Assembly: GCA_019347945.1 (NCBI GenBank)
Contig: JAHWKK010000012.1
Location: 1-64,000 of the forward strand
From: Acidobacteriota bacterium
GTDB lineage: Bacteria > Acidobacteriota > Thermoanaerobaculia > Gp7-AA8 > JAHWKK01
Direction of reading: 5' to 3'
DNA: 64,000 nt
Positions 25,884 through 35,158 of this stretch are shown here, piece after piece. A model generated the notes under the pieces. It was not told the DNA's origin, did not search any database, and saw nothing but the letters and a program-made list of their open reading frames with translations. Both the position numbers and the translations under genes were made by a program. Every line of letters begins with the position of its first letter. Positions within the stretch are counted from its first letter, which is position 1.

Positions 25884-25915
25884 ACCGGACCGCGATCGTG
25901 ATGCGGTCGGCCGGT
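25884..25915 (+). other. Stem-loop before panB
   Basis: GACCGC (25888-25893) pairs with GCGGTC (25903-25908), extended by ACCG/CGGT across a three-base bulge. No T tract follows, so it is not an ordinary terminator. It may be a processing or regulatory hairpin, or chance in GC-rich DNA. Confidence 0.3.
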
Positions 25916-25956
25916 TTCCGTCCCGACTTCAGGTGTTTGATGAAGGAGGGAGCCGG

Positions 25957-26811
25957 ATGAGTGGAAAAACGGTCAGCGCGCCCGACGTCAGGGCGATGAA
26001 GGGCGTTCGTCCCATCGCCATGCTGACGGCCTACGACTATCCGAGCGCGAGGCTCGTGGACCGTTCCGGGGCCGACATCATCCTGGTTGGCGATTCGCTC
26101 GGAATGGTCATTCTCGGTTATCCCGACACCCTCTCGGTCACGATGGACACGATGATTCACCACACCGCCGCCGTCGCAAGGGGAGTCGAGCACGCCCTTC
26201 TGGTGGGTGACATGCCGTGGATGTCGTATCACACGTCTCCCGATGAGGCCGTCGAGAACGCCGCCCGCTTCATTCGAGCGGGTGCTCGCGGGGTCAAGAT
26301 CGAAGGGGGACGACCTTCGCGCATCGAAGCCGTTCGTGCCATTCTCGACGCCGAGATTCCCGTCATGGGCCATGTCGGTCTGACCCCCCAGTCGGTCATG
26401 GCGATGGGGGGATTCAAAGTTCAGGGAAAGGGGGAGGCGCAGGCCCGGAAGCTCGTCGACGAAGCGAAGGCTCTCGACGAAGCGGGCTGCTTCTCGCTCG
26501 TTCTCGAATGTGTTCCGACCGAGCTCGCCGAGCTCATCACCGCGTCGGTATCGATACCGACCATCGGCATCGGCGCCGGTCCGGCGTGCGATGGTCAGGT
26601 CCTCGTCTTCCACGACCTTCTCGGACTTTACGACGGCCATCAGCCGAAATTCGTTCGAAGATATGCTGAGATCGGCAACGCCATTGGGGATGCCCTCAGC
26701 CGCTACGTCTCGGATGTCCGAGAGGGAAACTTCCCCGATGAGCTCACCGAGTCGTTCCATGTGTCTGCAGAGGCCGGGATGGGCGCGCTTTACGCGGGGC
26801 GGGAAGGCTGA
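25957..26811 (+). CDS. panB: 3-methyl-2-oxobutanoate hydroxymethyltransferase
   Basis: 284 aa from ATG 25957, preceded by AAGGAGG at 8 nt. IAMLTAYDYPSARLVD, LVGDSLGMVILGY with metal-binding Asp, VKIEGG, GHVGLTPQS and the general barrel match PanB. It adds a hydroxymethyl group from methylene-THF to alpha-ketoisovalerate, first committed step to pantothenate. Overlaps panC by one base (TGATG). Confidence 0.96.
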   Translation: MSGKTVSAPDVRAMKGVRPIAMLTAYDYPSARLVDRSGADIILVGDSLGMVILGYPDTLSVTMDTMIHHTAAVARGVEHALLVGDMPWMSYHTSPDEAVENAARFIRAGARGVKIEGGRPSRIEAVRAILDAEIPVMGHVGLTPQSVMAMGGFKVQGKGEAQARKLVDEAKALDEAGCFSLVLECVPTELAELITASVSIPTIGIGAGPACDGQVLVFHDLLGLYDGHQPKFVRRYAEIGNAIGDALSRYVSDVREGNFPDELTESFHVSAEAGMGALYAGREG

Positions 26812-27671
26812 TGGAGAAGGCGACCACGATCGAAGCCGTGCGGAAGGCGGTCGATGCGGCCCGGAAGGAAGGGAAAACGATCGCCTTCGTGCCGACCATG
26901 GGCTACCTGCACGAGGGCCATCTCGCGCTGGTCGATGCGGCTCGCAGGGAGACGCAGGCCTTCGTGGTGATCTCGATTTTCGTCAATCCCCGGCAGTTCG
27001 GTGATGCCGGCGATCTCGAGGCGTATCCACGCGACGAGGCGCGGGATTGCCGGATGCTCGATGAACGAAAGGTCGACCTGGTCTTCCTTCCGGATGGCGC
27101 GACGATCTATCCCCCGGGATTCGTGACGCGCGTGTCCGTCGAAGGGGTGGCGGTGCCGCTCGAGGGCGAGCTCCGTCCGGGTCATTTCGATGGCGTGGCG
27201 ACCGTGGTGACGAAACTCTTCAACATCGTCAGCCCCGATGTCGCGTTCTTCGGTGAAAAGGATGCGCAGCAGTGTGCGGTCGTCAGACGACTCGTCCGGG
27301 ATCTCGATTTTCCCGTTCGGATCGAGACGATCCCGACTGTTCGTGACGACGACGGTCTGGCGATGTCATCGCGAAACGTCAGACTGAGCTCGGAATCGAG
27401 AGCGAGGTCGCTCTCCCTCTTCCGAGCTCTCCGCCATGGCCGCAGCCTTCTCGAGCAGGGTGCTTCCGAGGAAGACGTCGAGAACGGGATGCGAACGCTG
27501 GCCGAGAGCGGGGGTGCGGAGGTCGAGTATCTGAGAGTGGTCGATCCGGAGACATTCGAATCCCCGACAGACCGAAGCGACCTGCTGCTCGTCGGTGCTG
27601 TCCGGGTCGACGAAGTGCGGCTGATCGACAACATGCCGGCGGAACGGCAATTGAATTCAGGAATTTCATGA
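26811..27671 (+). CDS. panC: Pantothenate synthetase
   Basis: 286 aa. [12 protein letters not shown] carries the HIGH-like motif, [29 protein letters not shown] and the KMSKS-like AMSSRN follow in order. It condenses pantoate and beta-alanine with ATP in the cytoplasm. Overlaps panD by 4 nt, completing a panB-C-D operon. Confidence 0.97.
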   Translation: MEKATTIEAVRKAVDAARKEGKTIAFVPTMGYLHEGHLALVDAARRETQAFVVISIFVNPRQFGDAGDLEAYPRDEARDCRMLDERKVDLVFLPDGATIYPPGFVTRVSVEGVAVPLEGELRPGHFDGVATVVTKLFNIVSPDVAFFGEKDAQQCAVVRRLVRDLDFPVRIETIPTVRDDDGLAMSSRNVRLSSESRARSLSLFRALRHGRSLLEQGASEEDVENGMRTLAESGGAEVEYLRVVDPETFESPTDRSDLLLVGAVRVDEVRLIDNMPAERQLNSGIS

Positions 27672-28054
27672 TGCGGTCATTTCTTCGAAGCAAGATCCAT
27701 CGTGCGACGGTGACGCACGCGGATGTCGACTATGAGGGATCGATCACGATTGATCGGCACCTGATGAATGCTGCTGATCTGCTCCCCTACGAGAGAGTCG
27801 AGATCTACAACGTGACCAACGGGGAGCGGTTCGCAACCTATGTGATCGAAGGAGCAGAGGGGTCGGGCACCATCGGGGTCAACGGAGCCGCCGCTCACCT
27901 CGCATCGCCCGGCGACAAGGTGATCATCGCGTGTTACGCGTGGCTGCACGAGGGTCAGATGCTGAACCATCAGCCGAAGCTGGTGTTCGTTGACGAAGCG
28001 AACCGCATCCACACGGTCAAACAGGCCGAAAAACCTCAAACGATTGCCGTCTGA
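27668..28054 (+). CDS. panD: Aspartate 1-decarboxylase proenzyme
   Basis: 128 aa. The self-cleavage site is YEGSITID with G24-S25, giving the pyruvoyl group; [27 protein letters not shown] and YAWLHEGQ are typical. It makes beta-alanine from aspartate for panC. A second aspartate-consuming gene, nadB, converges on it. Confidence 0.97.
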   Translation: MMRSFLRSKIHRATVTHADVDYEGSITIDRHLMNAADLLPYERVEIYNVTNGERFATYVIEGAEGSGTIGVNGAAAHLASPGDKVIIACYAWLHEGQMLNHQPKLVFVDEANRIHTVKQAEKPQTIAV

Positions 28055-28060
28055 AAAACA

Positions 28061-28090
28061 GGGGTCAGGAATCAGGGATCAGGGGTCAGG
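28061..28090. repeat. Short GGTCAGG/ATCAGGG repeat cluster
   Basis: Four imperfect copies of a GG(G)GTCAGG / AATCAGG-like unit follow directly after panD (GGGGTCAGG, AATCAGGG, ATCAGGGG, GTCAGG). Confidence 0.6.
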
Positions 28091-28110
28091 TTGAAAGCCC
28101 GGAAACATCA

Positions 28111-28137
28111 GACGTGTCGGACCTGTCGGACGTGTCG
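28111..28137. repeat. Three tandem 9-bp units GAC(G/C)TGTCG
   Basis: GACGTGTCG, GACCTGTCG, GACGTGTCG in direct tandem between the convergent panD and nadB genes. Length is a multiple of three, but no reading frame is called here. Confidence 0.65.
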
Positions 28138-28204
28138 CCGCTCGCGTCCCGCGGCCGACTCACGCCCTGCCTTTCCTGACGCTGAATTCGGGCCTGCGCT
28201 TCCG

Positions 28205-29908
28205 TCAGCCGGTCGAATCCTTCCGGTAGTGAGCGCCGCGTGAGGTCGGATTCCGGATCGCGGCAGCCGCCACGATTGCGGCGGCTCGCTGTCCGTGAAA
28301 GAGCTCGAGAATCTCGCGCGTGATCGAGGTCTCGCGATAGAACTTCGCCAGACGATCCCCGAGATGCTGGATGTCAGCCATTGCCCGTTCGAGCCGCTCG
28401 CCGGAACGAATGATTCCGACGTAGTTCCACATCGTGTTCTGCAGCGTCGTCCAGTCCTGCAGAATCAGGGCTGGATCCTCGAGCGACTCGCCTTGCGGCT
28501 GTACCCAGTCGGGCATCGAGTTGTACATGGACCGCTCGAGAGGGCCGGCGCCTGGAGGGCGCGAGGAGCGGGCACGCCGGACGGCGGCGGAGGCTCTCGC
28601 CTCGAGCCGCTGAGGGCGTTTCGATTTCGACATTGTCCGCTCGACGGGTCCGGTCAGTCTCGAACGGATGGATTGAGCCGCAAAGAAGCCCCACGTGAGC
28701 CCTTCGAGCAGGGACGTCGAAGCAAGGCGGTTGGCTCCGTGAAGGCCGGAGCAGGCGGTCTCGCCGATCGCATAAAGCCGAGGCAGGGTGGTCTGGCCGA
28801 AGTTGTCGACCAGTACGCCGCCGCAGAAATAGTGCGCCGCAGGGACGACCGGGATCGGATCCTCCTCGATATTGATCCCGAGCTCGGCGCATTCCTTGTG
28901 AATCGTCGGAAATCGTTCCGCGATCGACTCTTCACCCTCGTAAAACCTCGCCAGGTCGAGGAACACGAAATCGTCGTGATTAACCGTCATCTCTTCGACG
29001 ATCGCGCGGGTCACGACATCGCGCGGCGCCAGGTCGCGCAGCGGAGAGTACCGATCCATGAAGTACTCGCCCCGCTGGTTCATCAGGCGAGCGCCCTCGC
29101 CTCGAAGCGATTCAGAGATCAGAAAATGATTCGCCCTCTTGATCGCCAGGGCCGTCGGGTGAAACTGTATGAACTCGGAGTTCATGATCGTCGCGCCCGC
29201 CCGGAACGCCATGACGATGCCGTCTCCGACCGAGCTCCGAGTGTTCGTCGTATGGAGATAGAGCCTGCCGAGCCCACCGGTTGCGAGAACCGTGAAGTCG
29301 GAAAACACCGTATAGACCTCGTGGGTTCGGTTGTCGAGGAGGTACGCTCCTGCACATTCGTTCTCCAACCGGTATCGAATCTGGATGTCGCTGGGGTGAT
29401 GATGCGTGGTCAGGAGATCGATGGCGGTGAAATCGGTGACCAGCCGGATGTTCTTCTCCGACTTCACGCGGTTCAGCATCGCGATCTCGATTGCCCTCCC
29501 GGTGGCGTCCGCCGCGTGAATGATCCGCGGAACCGAGTGAGCCCCCTCTCTCGTCAGATCGAGCTCACCCTCGTCATTGTGCGCGAATGGGACGCCGATC
29601 TCGTCGATGAGGATTCTCTTGACGACGTCGGGTCCTTCCTCCGCCAGAAATCGGACGGCCGACTCGTTGCATAGACCCCCGCCCGCGTCGAGAATGTCGT
29701 CGACGAGCTTGCGGGTGCTGTCCGATTCCCCCCGATAGATCACACCCCCCTGGGCCCAGAAGGTGTTGCAATCCGCAGGATCGCTCGTCTTCGTGACGAG
29801 CAGTACCTGCACCCCTGCTCGGGCGAGGGAAAAGGCGACCGTGAGTCCCGAGATCCCGGTGCCGAGTACGAGCACCTGATGGTGGGAGCGATTGCGCAGA
29901 CGGCTCAT
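28205..29908 (-). CDS. nadB: L-aspartate oxidase
   Basis: 567 aa. FAD-binding VLVLGTGISGLTVAFSLARAG at the N-terminus, then NTFWAQGG, GLGRLYLHTTN, FIQFHPTAL, RGEGARLMNQRGE, AAHYFCGG and GETACSGLHGANRLASTSL in the usual order. It oxidises aspartate to iminoaspartate for NAD synthesis. nadA and nadC are not in the window. A ~40-residue insert rich in Arg/Ser/Ala between the flavin domain and the helical C-terminal domain is unusual. It follows the YHS lipoprotein by 9 nt at the end of a long same-strand run. Confidence 0.95.
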   Translation of the reverse strand: MSRLRNRSHHQVLVLGTGISGLTVAFSLARAGVQVLLVTKTSDPADCNTFWAQGGVIYRGESDSTRKLVDDILDAGGGLCNESAVRFLAEEGPDVVKRILIDEIGVPFAHNDEGELDLTREGAHSVPRIIHAADATGRAIEIAMLNRVKSEKNIRLVTDFTAIDLLTTHHHPSDIQIRYRLENECAGAYLLDNRTHEVYTVFSDFTVLATGGLGRLYLHTTNTRSSVGDGIVMAFRAGATIMNSEFIQFHPTALAIKRANHFLISESLRGEGARLMNQRGEYFMDRYSPLRDLAPRDVVTRAIVEEMTVNHDDFVFLDLARFYEGEESIAERFPTIHKECAELGINIEEDPIPVVPAAHYFCGGVLVDNFGQTTLPRLYAIGETACSGLHGANRLASTSLLEGLTWGFFAAQSIRSRLTGPVERTMSKSKRPQRLEARASAAVRRARSSRPPGAGPLERSMYNSMPDWVQPQGESLEDPALILQDWTTLQNTMWNYVGIIRSGERLERAMADIQHLGDRLAKFYRETSITREILELFHGQRAAAIVAAAAIRNPTSRGAHYRKDSTG

Positions 29909-29917
29909 CCGTACGGC

Positions 29918-30325
29918 TCAGTATCTGGCAAAAGCACCCTTCGTGTACTCCTCCGGGTTGGCGAGGAACGTGCGCCGATTGGCTTCCGAGCCGAAGTAAT
30001 AGATCCTGTCGTCATACTCGGCGATCGGGGTCTCCCGGCGAATCTGAATCTTTTCCCCGTTCACCGGATCCATGGCGATGAGGGGAGAGAAGGGTAGATT
30101 CTCGGTAAAGCGGTACGGATCGGGCTCGGTGTTGCCCCGGCGATCCCGTTTCTCGACGGTCGATGAGTCGAACGCAAGGGTTTCGACCTCGCTGACGGGG
30201 CGGAGCTCCGTCGGGGTATTCTCGAGCGTCCTGACCTCGGTGGCCTCCACCGTCGTTTCCGCGTCACAGCCCGCTACCAGAAGGACGAGCAGAGTCAGAA
30301 TCGTGATGTCAGTTCGAAAGGTCAT
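29918..30325 (-). CDS. YHS-domain lipoprotein
   Basis: 135 aa from ATG 30325. Residues 1-20 form a lipoprotein signal ending LLVLLVAGC, so the Cys should be lipidated. The C-terminal ~50 residues are a YHS-type domain: MDPVNGEKI, then EYDDRIYYFGSEANRRTFLANPEEY. YHS domains are linked to metal handling, although here the Cys of the usual DPVCG is an Asn (DPVNG). Function unknown. Overlaps the preceding hydrolase stop by 17 nt. Confidence 0.82.
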   Translation of the reverse strand: MTFRTDITILTLLVLLVAGCDAETTVEATEVRTLENTPTELRPVSEVETLAFDSSTVEKRDRRGNTEPDPYRFTENLPFSPLIAMDPVNGEKIQIRRETPIAEYDDRIYYFGSEANRRTFLANPEEYTKGAFARY

Positions 30326-31112
30326 GATCGGAGATGAATTCGGATATCGCATCGTTGAATAGAGCCGGTTCCTCGATTGCCGGGAGGTGACCGGTTCCCG
30401 GAATGACCGTCAGTTTCGCCTGAGGGAGGAGATGAGCCATCCGTTCCGCATCCTCCCTCGGAATCAGCTGATCATGCTCCCCTGCAAGAATCAGGGCGGG
30501 TTTCGAGAATGATCGCAGCACATCCGAAGAGTCCGGTCTCCGGGCCATGGCTCCGAGCGCAAACACGACCCCCGCGATCGACGAGGCCTGAATCATCCCC
30601 GAAACGAGCTCGATCATCGACTGGTCGGACTGCGATCCCGGCCCGAGGAGCTTCGGAATCATGTCGTTGGCGAGATCCGAAACATCGCCTGCTTCCTCGG
30701 TTGCGCGGATCGTTTCGGCTCGTGCGTTACGGCTCGACGGAGAATCCTCCGTCTCCCTCGTATTGGCGAGGATGACCGCGTCGACACGTTCCGGCGCGGA
30801 GCGAAGAATGTCGAACGCCACGTACCCTCCCATCGAGCATCCCGCCAGAATTGCAGACCCGATCTCGAGCTCATCCAGGAGCGCGAGCAGGTCGCTCCCG
30901 TAGCGTGCCATCGACGGCTCCGCCGGGTCGGGAAACGCATCCGACTGGCCGAATCCGGCGAGATCGGGAAGGAGGTGGAGAACACCGGGGAGATCGAGCT
31001 GCCACTTCCACATCTCGCCTGTCAGTGGAAACCCGTGAATCCAGAGGACCGTCTTTCCAGCGCCTTGCTGGAAGTAGTGCAGCTTTCGCTGATCGATGGT
31101 GATGAAACTCAC
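30309..31112 (-). CDS. Alpha/beta hydrolase (BioH/pimeloyl-esterase-like fold)
   Basis: 267 aa from GTG 31112, with GGGAG 5 nt upstream and a GTGA overlap with the Roadblock gene. VLWIHGFPLTGEMW, LPDLAGFGQS, LAGCSMGGYVAFD with the nucleophile Ser, AGEHDQLIPRED for the acid and GTGHLPAIEEP for the His are all present. Substrate unknown; the family covers esterases and MenH/BioH-like enzymes. Confidence 0.88.
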   Translation of the reverse strand: MSFITIDQRKLHYFQQGAGKTVLWIHGFPLTGEMWKWQLDLPGVLHLLPDLAGFGQSDAFPDPAEPSMARYGSDLLALLDELEIGSAILAGCSMGGYVAFDILRSAPERVDAVILANTRETEDSPSSRNARAETIRATEEAGDVSDLANDMIPKLLGPGSQSDQSMIELVSGMIQASSIAGVVFALGAMARRPDSSDVLRSFSKPALILAGEHDQLIPREDAERMAHLLPQAKLTVIPGTGHLPAIEEPALFNDAISEFISDHDLSN

Positions 31113-31468
31113 ACGATCTCCCTGTTCAGCACGTCCCGACACGCTTTGAGGCGCTCCCACACCAGGCCTTCGAGCGCTCCCGGCTCCGTGACGATCGAAA
31201 GAAAGTAGCCGTCCGCAAGCGAACAGTTGTAGAAGACGGAGTCTTCGAATCCGACCTTGAAAAGCCGAAGCTCGCCGAGGTTGCCCTTCGAGACCATTCG
31301 GCGGAACTGGTGAAGAAAGATTCCCTGATAGGCGCCCACCAGATGCAGATCGTATCGCGGCGGCTCGCCGACGATCTGAACTGCTTCACCATCCCAGTCG
31401 AGGAACATCGCTCCGACGGCGCCGTCGATCCCGTCGAGAAGGGAGTTGAGTGTCGATTCGAACGTCAT
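31109..31468 (-). CDS. Roadblock/LC7-domain protein
   Basis: 119 aa from ATG 31468, whose A is the last base of the HD-GYP stop (TGATG). LLDGIDGAVGAMFLDWDGEAVQIVG and YQGIFLHQFRRM match Roadblock/LC7 (MglB-like) proteins, which regulate small GTPases or act as dimeric scaffolds. No MglA-like GTPase is adjacent. Its tight coupling to HD-GYP suggests they act together. Confidence 0.75.
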   Translation of the reverse strand: MTFESTLNSLLDGIDGAVGAMFLDWDGEAVQIVGEPPRYDLHLVGAYQGIFLHQFRRMVSKGNLGELRLFKVGFEDSVFYNCSLADGYFLSIVTEPGALEGLVWERLKACRDVLNREIV

Positions 31469-33198
31469 CAGTTCGCGCCGATGCCGTCGTAATCCTCGGG
31501 AACGATGTCTCCGGCTTCCGACGCACCGAGAAATGCTTCCACGACGTTCGGGTCGAACCGGGTGTTCGCGAAGCTCCGGATCTTCTCCAGAACGTATTCG
31601 AGTGCCATTGCTTTCTGGTAGGGGCGGTTGGTCGTCATCGCGTCGAAGGTGTCGGCGACCGAGACGATTCGCGCCTGGAGTGGAATGTCTTCTCCTTTGA
31701 GACCTTCCGGATAACCGCCGCCCTCCCATCGTTCGTGGTGGTACTTCATCCCGGGAATCATGTCCATGAGTTGCGGAACGCCCGCCATGATGAACTCTCC
31801 CTTTTTCGGGTGGGTCTTCATCACCTCGAACTCCTCCTCGGTGAGGGCACCCGGCTTGCGAAGAATGCGGTCGTCGATGCCGATCTTGCCGACGTCGTGG
31901 AGGAGCGCGCCAACCCGGAGATCCGAAAGTTCCTTCTGGCCGAGATTCATGCGACGTCCGATGGCCAGAGAATAACGGGCGACGCGCTCGGAGTGGCCTC
32001 TGGTATACGTATCCTTCGCGTCGATTGCCGCGGCGAGCATGCGGACCGAGTTGATGAAGAGGAGATGATTCTCGTGAGCGGCCTTCTTCAGTCCTTCGAC
32101 TGCTTTCTGAATCTCGGCCGACATCGTGTTGAAGCTCTGACCGAGATCGGCGACCTCGGCACTGCCTTTCACATCGACCCGCTGGGAGTAGTTTCCGGCG
32201 GCGATCTCCTTCGATCGTGTTGCCAGAGCGCGAATCGGTTTCGAGATCGACGTCGCGAAAAGCACACCGACGATTGATGCGAGAAGCGCCGCCCCGATCA
32301 CCCAGTTGACCGTTGCTGCCTTCATGCTGTCGACCGAGGTGAATGCGAGTGAGGTTTCACGCTCGACTACGACGCCCCAGTCGACGGTTTGAACGGGAGC
32401 CACGGTGCCGAGCACTTCGATGGTCTTTCCCGTGATCTCTCGGTCGTAGGTCCGGGTGAGGCGCATCGGTTGCCTAGTGAACTCGGCGACCACGCCGACT
32501 CCCGAGAGGTCGGGCTGTCGCAGCGCGACCGCGGGCTCACTGTGCATGAGCACCTGCCCTTCGGCATTCACGACGAAAGCAGTCGCTTCGGCCGATTCCT
32601 CCTCCTCGAGTCGCGCCGCGATCGGACTCAGATCAGCGAGCTCGACCACCGCTCCGATCGTCTCGCCCCGGGTGTTGGTCACCGGCACGGCGATCACCAT
32701 TGCCGGCCGGTTGACCTGTTGAAGGTAGAGAAAGTGACCCATGTAGGGCTCGCCTGCGATGGCCGAGCGGACTCCGGCGTTCATGGCCTGCAGCGCCTCG
32801 TCGGAAATGTCGGGGGGTTGGGCGGTCGCGCCTCTTCCCTCACGGTTGACCAGCCAAAGCGCGAGCGCGCCCGAACCGAGATAGTTCGAGATCGTCCCCT
32901 CCGAGGCGGCGTGAGCGAAGGGGTCGGCGTCGGCGGGAAGTGTCGTTGCCGTCGCGTTGATTCCGGCAGCGATCGTTCGGAGCCGGTCGAGCTCGCCCGA
33001 TGTGAAATTGTTGATGTCGTTGGCGATCCCGACCGCGGAGCGCGTCAGGTACTTGCTCTCCAGGGTCTCGAGCGATTGGCGATTGATTCCAGTCAGAAAA
33101 TAGTGGGAAACGACCAGCGGGATGACGGCGACGAGAATCAGAGCGCCGAGGAGAGTCCAGAGAAGTCGCGGGCGCGCGAGTCCGACCGTTCCTGCCAT
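31468..33198 (-). CDS. Cache-HAMP-HD-GYP membrane c-di-GMP phosphodiesterase
   Basis: 576 aa. TM1 at ~12-32, a periplasmic double-Cache-like domain (~40-285), TM2 near 290-310, HAMP beginning SISKPIRALATRSKEIAAGNY, then HD-GYP. The catalytic residues are intact: GHSERVARYS, LLHDVGKIG, the HHERWEGGGYPEGL segment with the GYP motif, and SVADTFDAMTTNRPY. It should hydrolyse c-di-GMP on sensing an external ligand. Starts 19 nt after the secreted-protein gene. Confidence 0.93.
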   Translation of the reverse strand: MAGTVGLARPRLLWTLLGALILVAVIPLVVSHYFLTGINRQSLETLESKYLTRSAVGIANDINNFTSGELDRLRTIAAGINATATTLPADADPFAHAASEGTISNYLGSGALALWLVNREGRGATAQPPDISDEALQAMNAGVRSAIAGEPYMGHFLYLQQVNRPAMVIAVPVTNTRGETIGAVVELADLSPIAARLEEEESAEATAFVVNAEGQVLMHSEPAVALRQPDLSGVGVVAEFTRQPMRLTRTYDREITGKTIEVLGTVAPVQTVDWGVVVERETSLAFTSVDSMKAATVNWVIGAALLASIVGVLFATSISKPIRALATRSKEIAAGNYSQRVDVKGSAEVADLGQSFNTMSAEIQKAVEGLKKAAHENHLLFINSVRMLAAAIDAKDTYTRGHSERVARYSLAIGRRMNLGQKELSDLRVGALLHDVGKIGIDDRILRKPGALTEEEFEVMKTHPKKGEFIMAGVPQLMDMIPGMKYHHERWEGGGYPEGLKGEDIPLQARIVSVADTFDAMTTNRPYQKAMALEYVLEKIRSFANTRFDPNVVEAFLGASEAGDIVPEDYDGIGAN

Positions 33199-33217
33199 GC
33201 GACGATTATATTCGCGA

Positions 33218-34294
33218 TCAACCGATCGGAATCGTCAGGAGGCCGTGCGGCCTGGTCTGCCGGATCAGGTTGTACAGACCTTCGATCGCGATGTCGGCCG
33301 TGAAACGCTCGTTGAGATGCAGAATCGACTCGCTGCTCCAGCTCTCGCCATTCCACCGGCGGAACCGGATGAGCGTGCCATCGGGGTCGAGCGTCCAGGC
33401 GATGATGTCATTCGGTCCGGATCCGAAAATGAAATCGGAACGGATTGAGTAGTTCGCGCTGAAGAGCGGAGCCGGGATCATGTCCGGCAGATCCGGCGCG
33501 GGCCGCACGCCGATCGGAATCGTGAGAACTCCGTTCGCGACCGGGATGATGTCGATCGTACGAAGCGCCTGAGCCGTGTGGTCACCGAATACGATGCGCA
33601 CTGAAGCGCCGTCCGGGGCCGTCTGGACACTCGGATGGCGCAGCGCATGACTGCTCAGATTCTCGTCTCCGAGAAAGCTCTCCGATTGCGGCGGGACGAT
33701 GTCGATCAACGCCGCCGTCTCGATTGCGGCAACGGCGCCATCCAGGATCGTCAGCTGCGCATAATGCGCTTCGGACCTCGAGCCGTCGTCGTCCCACCAG
33801 ACCGCATGAACGCGAAGCCCTGGTACCTGTTCGCCCGGATTGCCGTCTTCATCGAAAACGGTCGTCGAGTGAGTCGTCGTGATTCGGAGGTTCTCCCGAT
33901 AATGAAACACTCCTCCCTCGATGCTCGTCGCCTCGCTCCACCCCTCACTGCTCTTCGATGTGAAGAGCAGCTCGGTCGAGACAAGCGAGCGGATGTTGAG
34001 CCAGAAGACGAATACGGTATCGGTCTCGTAGTCCCACGCGATCGCGGGAAGAACGTGCAGGCTGCCGTCGAGCGTGGCGGGGATCGGTTCGACCGTCACC
34101 TCGGCGCCTTTCTGGGTCGTCAGGTTCAGGATCGTTTTGACGGGGATCGAGTCGGGATCGACGATCTCCAGGTCGACCGAGTAAACCACGCCCTCGGGTG
34201 TCACGGCCACGTTGTCTCTCAGCCCTCCGAAAGAGGGGAGCGACCATCCGACCAGGCCGATGACGATTGCGATGAGAGCGAGCCGGCGCATCAC
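33218..34294 (-). CDS. Secreted protein of unknown function
   Basis: 358 aa. MMRRLALIAIVIGLVGW..PSFG is a signal peptide with likely cleavage near residue 23. The rest is beta-rich with repeated blocks reminiscent of a sialidase/propeller fold (ITTTHSTTVFDEDGNPGEQ, RHPSVQTAPDGASVRIVFGDHTA, WTLDPDGTLIRFRRWNGESW). The phrase LTIPIG occurs both near residue 240 and at the C-terminal end. No family recognised. Overlaps the TPR gene stop by 4 nt. Confidence 0.7.
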   Translation of the reverse strand: MMRRLALIAIVIGLVGWSLPSFGGLRDNVAVTPEGVVYSVDLEIVDPDSIPVKTILNLTTQKGAEVTVEPIPATLDGSLHVLPAIAWDYETDTVFVFWLNIRSLVSTELLFTSKSSEGWSEATSIEGGVFHYRENLRITTTHSTTVFDEDGNPGEQVPGLRVHAVWWDDDGSRSEAHYAQLTILDGAVAAIETAALIDIVPPQSESFLGDENLSSHALRHPSVQTAPDGASVRIVFGDHTAQALRTIDIIPVANGVLTIPIGVRPAPDLPDMIPAPLFSANYSIRSDFIFGSGPNDIIAWTLDPDGTLIRFRRWNGESWSSESILHLNERFTADIAIEGLYNLIRQTRPHGLLTIPIG

Positions 34295-35157
34295 AGTTTC
34301 CAGTTGATCACCTTTCTCAGGTCGAGCGCATACAGCAGATTCTTCAGCTGCGGAAACTCCGGATACCAGCTGCAGAGATGATCGAAGTGTTCCTCCGCTT
34401 TCTCATAGTTGCCGAGATGCACATTCGCCTCTCCGAGAAGGTAGTGGGCGTTTCGCAGCAGCCGGTCCTCGGAGGTCGACTCCAGCCCGAGCATTCCCCA
34501 TCGCACGGCGGTCGCGGGCTCACCGATGTCGAGGTACCCGAGACAGAGGTCGACATAGGATTCGGCGACCCAGCCCTCGGCTTCCTCTCCGCGGGCGAGC
34601 GCGATCGCCTCGTGAAGGAGCGGGATCCCCGCCTTCGGATTTCCGCCGACGATCTCGGTGTAACCGAGGTTCTGCAGCAGAAAGTATCGCTGGAAAAGAT
34701 TTTCCTCAGGCGTGATCGCGAGAAGCTCGCGGTAGTGAGCGGAAGCAGCCTCGAACTCCGAGTCGAGCATCTCGAGGTTGGCCAGCTCGTTGAGCGCCGG
34801 TACACGCCAGTCTTCGCGGCCTGCGACGGCCGACGATTCGAGAGCGATTGCGGCGTAGCTGCGCGCTCGCTCGATGTTGCCCTCCGTGCGGAAGCGGAGC
34901 GCGAGCCAATAGGCCGCCTGAGCCACATGCTCGTCATTCTGACGGCGGAGCACGATTGAGGGAAGTGCCTTCACCTCGGGTGCACCGATCTCCCCCAGCT
35001 GGATCAGGGAGAATGCCTTGTTGATCGACACCAGGGTCTTCGACGATTCGTCCGGTGCCTGCCTGTGAGCCAGGTCGAACGCTGCGAGCGCTGCATCATG
35101 TTCGTTCGCGCGCTGTCTGGCGAGTCCTTCACTTCTGTGCTCCTCGAATCGATTCAC
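34291..35157 (-). CDS. TPR-repeat protein
   Basis: 288 aa. At least five helical pairs of TPR type: HDAALAAFDLAHRQAPDE, AQAAYWLALRFRTEGNIERA, FEAASAHYRELLAITPEE, LLQNLGYTEIVGGNPKAG, AHYLLGEANVHLGNYEKAEE. No signal peptide. GTG 35157 preceded by GGGGAGGAG overlaps the XRE stop; ATGs at 35172 and 35178 are alternatives. Gene-pair logic (XRE plus TPR) suggests a regulator whose output or ligand sensing uses the TPR partner; this is inference. Confidence 0.75.
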   Translation of the reverse strand: MNRFEEHRSEGLARQRANEHDAALAAFDLAHRQAPDESSKTLVSINKAFSLIQLGEIGAPEVKALPSIVLRRQNDEHVAQAAYWLALRFRTEGNIERARSYAAIALESSAVAGREDWRVPALNELANLEMLDSEFEAASAHYRELLAITPEENLFQRYFLLQNLGYTEIVGGNPKAGIPLLHEAIALARGEEAEGWVAESYVDLCLGYLDIGEPATAVRWGMLGLESTSEDRLLRNAHYLLGEANVHLGNYEKAEEHFDHLCSWYPEFPQLKNLLYALDLRKVINWKL

Positions 35158-35158
35158 C

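Noticed and set aside
28295-29674. 459-residue plus-strand open frame opposite nadB
   Set aside because: nadB has every family landmark; this frame has none.
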